Made by a program: the position numbers and the translations under genes. A stretch of DNA of 64,000 bases from positions 146,624 through 210,623 of the forward strand of contig NZ_JAEMHM010000011.1 of NCBI RefSeq assembly GCF_016458275.1, in the 5' to 3' direction. The notes under the pieces are model-generated. The model worked only from the letters and a program-made list of their open reading frames with translations, searched no databases and was not told the DNA's origin. Source of the stretch: Geomesophilobacter sediminis (lineage in GTDB: Bacteria > Desulfobacterota > Desulfuromonadia > Geobacterales > Geobacteraceae). Shown here in pieces: positions 61,403-64,000 of the stretch (position 1 is its first letter; every line of letters starts with the position of its first letter).

Positions 61403-62686
61403 TCAGTCGTTTCTTCTTTTCTTGTAGAGACGCCAATCCCTCCCGGTAATGAGCCGTGCCCCGCGCTTGAAGGTCATGTAGGACCAACCCCACTGGATCA
61501 CGACCAGGAGTCGATTGGCAAATCCGGTGAGGTAGTAGATGTGGACGAAGAGCCAGGCGATCCAGGCGGTGAACCCGGTGAAGTGCAATTTCTGGAACTG
61601 GCCGACCGCCTTGTTCTTGCCGATGGTCGCCAGCATCCCTTTATCCAGGTGATGAAAGAGTTTTCTTTCCTCGCCGGACAAATCGCGCAGGATGTTACGG
61701 GCAGCAGCTCGACCTTGCTGCATCGCGACCGGGGCGAGCCCGGGAAGCGGCTGCCCGTCCGGGCCCGGATAATGAGCCAGGTCACCAACGACGAACGCAT
61801 AGGGGAATTTATCGATGCTCAGGTCCGGCTCAACCAGAACCCGCCCCTGCCGGTCCAGGGGAACCCCCAGCGTTCTCCCCAGTTCCGAGGCGGCGACCCC
61901 AGCTGCCCAGAGCACGGTACGGGTGGGAATAAAGAGGTCACCCGCCTGCACTCCGCCGTCATCGATTGAGGTGACCCGGCAGCTCGTCTTGACCTCGACA
62001 CCGAGTTGTTCCAGACTGCGCATGGCCGAAGCAGAAAGTTCCGGGTCGAACGCGGGAAGGATCCGCGGACCGGCCTCGATCAGGATCACCCGGCTCATGC
62101 GCGGGTCCACCCGCCGGAAGTCGCGCGCCAGGGTGAACTGCCCCATCTCGGCGATGGCACCCGCCAGTTCCACACCGGTGGGGCCTGCGCCCACCACGAC
62201 AAAACTGAGGAGGCGCTCACGGTCCCCGCACTCGCCGCACATTTCGGCGTCCTCGAAGGCGGTCAGGATGCGGCGCCGGATTTCGGTCGCCTGCTCGATT
62301 GTCTTGAGTCCCGGGGCGTGCAGTTCCCACTCCTCGTTGCCGAAATAGGAATGGAGGGCGCCGGTGGCAATGATGAGGTAGTCAAAGGGAAGCGAACCGG
62401 CACTGCGCAGGTGCACCTGCCGCTGGGGCAGATCAACGGAGACTGCTTCGTCCATCATAACCCGAACGTTCCTATGACGGGAAAGCAGACCGCGGATCGG
62501 CGCAGAGATATCAGAAGGATTCAAACCTGCCATGGCCACTTGGTACAGAAGCGGCTGGAACAAGTGATGGTTTCTCGTATCGACAAGCGTCACAGAGACG
62601 CCGGAAACACTTCCAAGAACCTTTGCTGCATTCAGACCGGCGAACCCGCCACCGATAATGACAACTTCCTTTACCGTTTGAGACAT
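61403..62686 (-). CDS. Type II NADH dehydrogenase (NDH-2)
   Basis: 427-residue FAD enzyme that passes electrons from NADH to quinone without pumping protons. FAD-binding VVIIGGGFAGLNAAKVLG at the N-terminus, HHLFQPLLYQVAMAGL, NADH-binding VVVGAGPTGVELAGAIAEM, VLWAAGVAAS and the FAD motif FVVGDLAHYPGPDGQPL. A C-terminal membrane anchor follows (AWIAWLFVHIYYLTGF). The ATG at 62686 has GGAGATGTC upstream and is preferred over 62728. Monocistronic, between the PAP2 gene and ung. Confidence 0.93.
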   Translation of the reverse strand: MSQTVKEVVIIGGGFAGLNAAKVLGSVSGVSVTLVDTRNHHLFQPLLYQVAMAGLNPSDISAPIRGLLSRHRNVRVMMDEAVSVDLPQRQVHLRSAGSLPFDYLIIATGALHSYFGNEEWELHAPGLKTIEQATEIRRRILTAFEDAEMCGECGDRERLLSFVVVGAGPTGVELAGAIAEMGQFTLARDFRRVDPRMSRVILIEAGPRILPAFDPELSASAMRSLEQLGVEVKTSCRVTSIDDGGVQAGDLFIPTRTVLWAAGVAASELGRTLGVPLDRQGRVLVEPDLSIDKFPYAFVVGDLAHYPGPDGQPLPGLAPVAMQQGRAAARNILRDLSGEERKLFHHLDKGMLATIGKNKAVGQFQKLHFTGFTAWIAWLFVHIYYLTGFANRLLVVIQWGWSYMTFKRGARLITGRDWRLYKKRRND

Positions 62687-62828
62687 GACATCTCCAAAAA
62701 TAATAATAAAGTTCGTGCCCTGAGACACGACCGGTCTATTTTACCGAGAGCTCAGTACTTAACAACTGAAACGTAATAGTTTGAGAAGGAAAAGTTAAAA
62801 CTGAGAGGAAAAGAGACGGAAGGGGAAT

Positions 62829-63521
62829 TCAAGCCAGGCGCCAATCGATGGGATCGATGCCGTATCGGGAAAGATAGTCATTGGTTTTGGAAAAGTGCCC
62901 GCACCCGAAAAAGCCACGGTGCGCAGACAAGGGGGACGGATGGGGCGCCTTGAGGACGAGATGCCGGCGCGAGTCGATGACTTCACCCTTCCGGTGGGCA
63001 TAGGAGCCCCACAACATGAACACCAGGTGCTCCCGTTCTGCGTTGAGTTTGGCAATGGCGCAGTCGGTAAAGGTTTCCCACCCTTTCCCCTGGTGTGACC
63101 CGGCACGTCCCTGTTCAACGGAAAGAACGCTGTTGAGCAGAAGAACGCCCTGTTCGGCCCAATGCTGCAGATAGCCATGGGTGAATTCCTGGGGCGGAAG
63201 GCCCAGGTCGCGCTGGATCTCTTTGTAGATGTTGACCAGGGATGGCGGGATATCCACCCCCTGCCGGACCGAGAAGCAGAGCCCGTGCGCCTGGTTCGGG
63301 CCGTGGTAGGGATCCTGCCCGAGGATGACCACCTTTACGCGTTCGAACGGTGTCGTGTTGAAGGCGTTGAAGAATTCGTTCCCTTTGGGGTAGATGATCT
63401 TTCGGGCGGCCAATTCCCGGCGCAGGAACTCTTTCAGCTCGAGCATGTAGGGCTTTTGGAATTCATCCAGCAGACGTGACTTCCAGGTAGGTTCTATTTT
63501 GACCTCAGCCGCTTCAGCCAT
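62829..63521 (-). CDS. ung: Uracil-DNA glycosylase, family 1
   Basis: Removes uracil from DNA as the first step of base excision repair. 230 residues: [20 protein letters not shown] with catalytic D70, [48 protein letters not shown] and [17 protein letters not shown] (the HPSPLS motif), all canonical. The frame is open upstream to 63641, crossing the rRNA terminator; [17 protein letters not shown] at 63521 is the family-like start. It lies just downstream of the 5S gene on the same strand. The genome thus has both Ung and UdgX. Confidence 0.96.
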   Translation of the reverse strand: MAEAAEVKIEPTWKSRLLDEFQKPYMLELKEFLRRELAARKIIYPKGNEFFNAFNTTPFERVKVVILGQDPYHGPNQAHGLCFSVRQGVDIPPSLVNIYKEIQRDLGLPPQEFTHGYLQHWAEQGVLLLNSVLSVEQGRAGSHQGKGWETFTDCAIAKLNAEREHLVFMLWGSYAHRKGEVIDSRRHLVLKAPHPSPLSAHRGFFGCGHFSKTNDYLSRYGIDPIDWRLA

Positions 63522-63630
63522 AAGCGTTGCACACTCCATCCAAGCAGAATCTGTCAGGGCATCCGTTCGGCAAAATAGCATAAAGAGGACGGGTACCGCA
63601 AGGTGCCGGTCCCTCTTCGGCCCCCAAAGC

Positions 63631-63668
63631 AAAAGGCCCACCCGGTATGTAACCAGGTGGGCCTTTCA
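63631..63668 (-). terminator. rRNA operon terminator
   Basis: Minus-strand AAAGGCCCACC-n13-GGTGGGCCTTT followed by TGCTTT. It lies eight bases after the 5S 3' end, before ung. Confidence 0.88.
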
Positions 63669-63675
63669 AATAAAT

Positions 63676-63792
<117 letters not shown>

Positions 63793-63911
63793 AAACTCTT
63801 GAGCTTGACGCTCGTCTCTCTTATCGAGGTCCCTAAGGTCCTTCTCGTCCCTTAGGTCCCTTTACAATTGCATCGTAGTGATTTGGTAGCTTCTGGCAAT
63901 GAGTATAATCC

Positions 63912-63932
63912 GGGGGGTGTTGCCACCCCCCT
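63912..63932. other. Hairpin in the 23S-5S spacer
   Basis: GGGGGGTG-ttg-CCACCCCCC, a short stem between 23S and 5S, likely part of the processing stalk. The rest of the spacer (63793-63945) holds no gene or tRNA. Confidence 0.5.
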
Positions 63933-63945
63933 TCAGTAATTTTTT

Positions 63946-64000
63946 ATGGTCAAGCCTCACGGCCGATTAGTACCGGTAAGCTGAACGCATTGCTGCGCTT
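63946..64000 (-). rRNA. 23S ribosomal RNA, 3' end only
   Basis: The minus strand ends with CAGCTTACCGGTACTAATCG, CCGTGAGGCTTGACC, the conserved end of bacterial 23S rRNA. The gene continues past the right edge. Confidence 0.95.

Overview
The window looks like chromosomal DNA of a Geobacter-type delta-proteobacterium (Geobacteraceae: Geobacter/Geomonas/Citrifermentans). This is inference from very GC-rich coding sequence, a lysS-lolCD-bamA-skp-lpxD-fabZ-lpxA-lpxB envelope operon, a large secreted multicopper oxidase like those linked to metal reduction in Geobacter, rubrerythrins, a bacteriohemerythrin, and abundant short palindromic repeats between genes. No phage, insertion sequence, tRNA or CRISPR array was found. 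The right edge enters an rRNA operon read on the minus strand (3' end of 23S, then 5S).

Layout. 1-10.8 kb (minus strand): one long operon, from a promoter at about 10.8 kb, encoding lysyl-tRNA synthetase, the LolCD lipoprotein transporter, BamA, Skp and the early lipid A enzymes, ending in a partial lipid A acyltransferase. G/C-rich repeat blocks sit between several of its genes. 10.9-14.2 kb: an RCC1-repeat lipoprotein diverging from ettA. 14.5-17.7 kb: a biotin operon bioF-bioH-bioC with a well-formed BirA-type operator over its promoter. 17.8-23.6 kb: a membrane metallophosphoesterase, a winged-helix/Fe-S protein and two lipoproteins.

24.1-40.8 kb (plus strand) is an extracellular-protein island: an FKBP isomerase, two small exported proteins, a 2135-residue multicopper oxidase split by about 18 tandem Gly/Thr-rich repeats and ending in four fibronectin III domains, a beta-propeller protein with a dockerin-like tail, a lipoprotein resembling a cohesin module, a lipoprotein with chitobiase-C-like repeats, a transporter, and a large secreted protein with a dimethylformamidase-like domain plus DUF4082 modules. 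The likely theme is a secreted, surface-attached oxidase assembly.

40.9-46.8 kb: a Gly-zipper lipoprotein preceded by a frameshifted small gene, a broken PEBP-family gene, two ferritin-like/rubrerythrin genes, and a DUF3015/DUF4105 pair behind a palindromic operator. 47-54.9 kb: glgX, a nucleoside deoxyribosyltransferase, a DnaE-type polymerase, then (minus strand) a UdgX-type uracil-DNA protein overlapping a gene for a PNKP-like polynucleotide kinase; these last three form a candidate DNA-repair neighbourhood. 55-63.5 kb: housekeeping and stress genes (DUF72, hemerythrin, Nudix, phosphotransacetylase-like, NRDE, PAP2, type II NADH dehydrogenase, ung). 63.6-64 kb: rRNA.

Most open frames antisense to the GC-rich genes are shadows and were left out. 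Start codons were moved inward where a ribosome-binding site or family alignment favoured it; each change is stated. All family assignments are from reading motifs by eye, without database searches.
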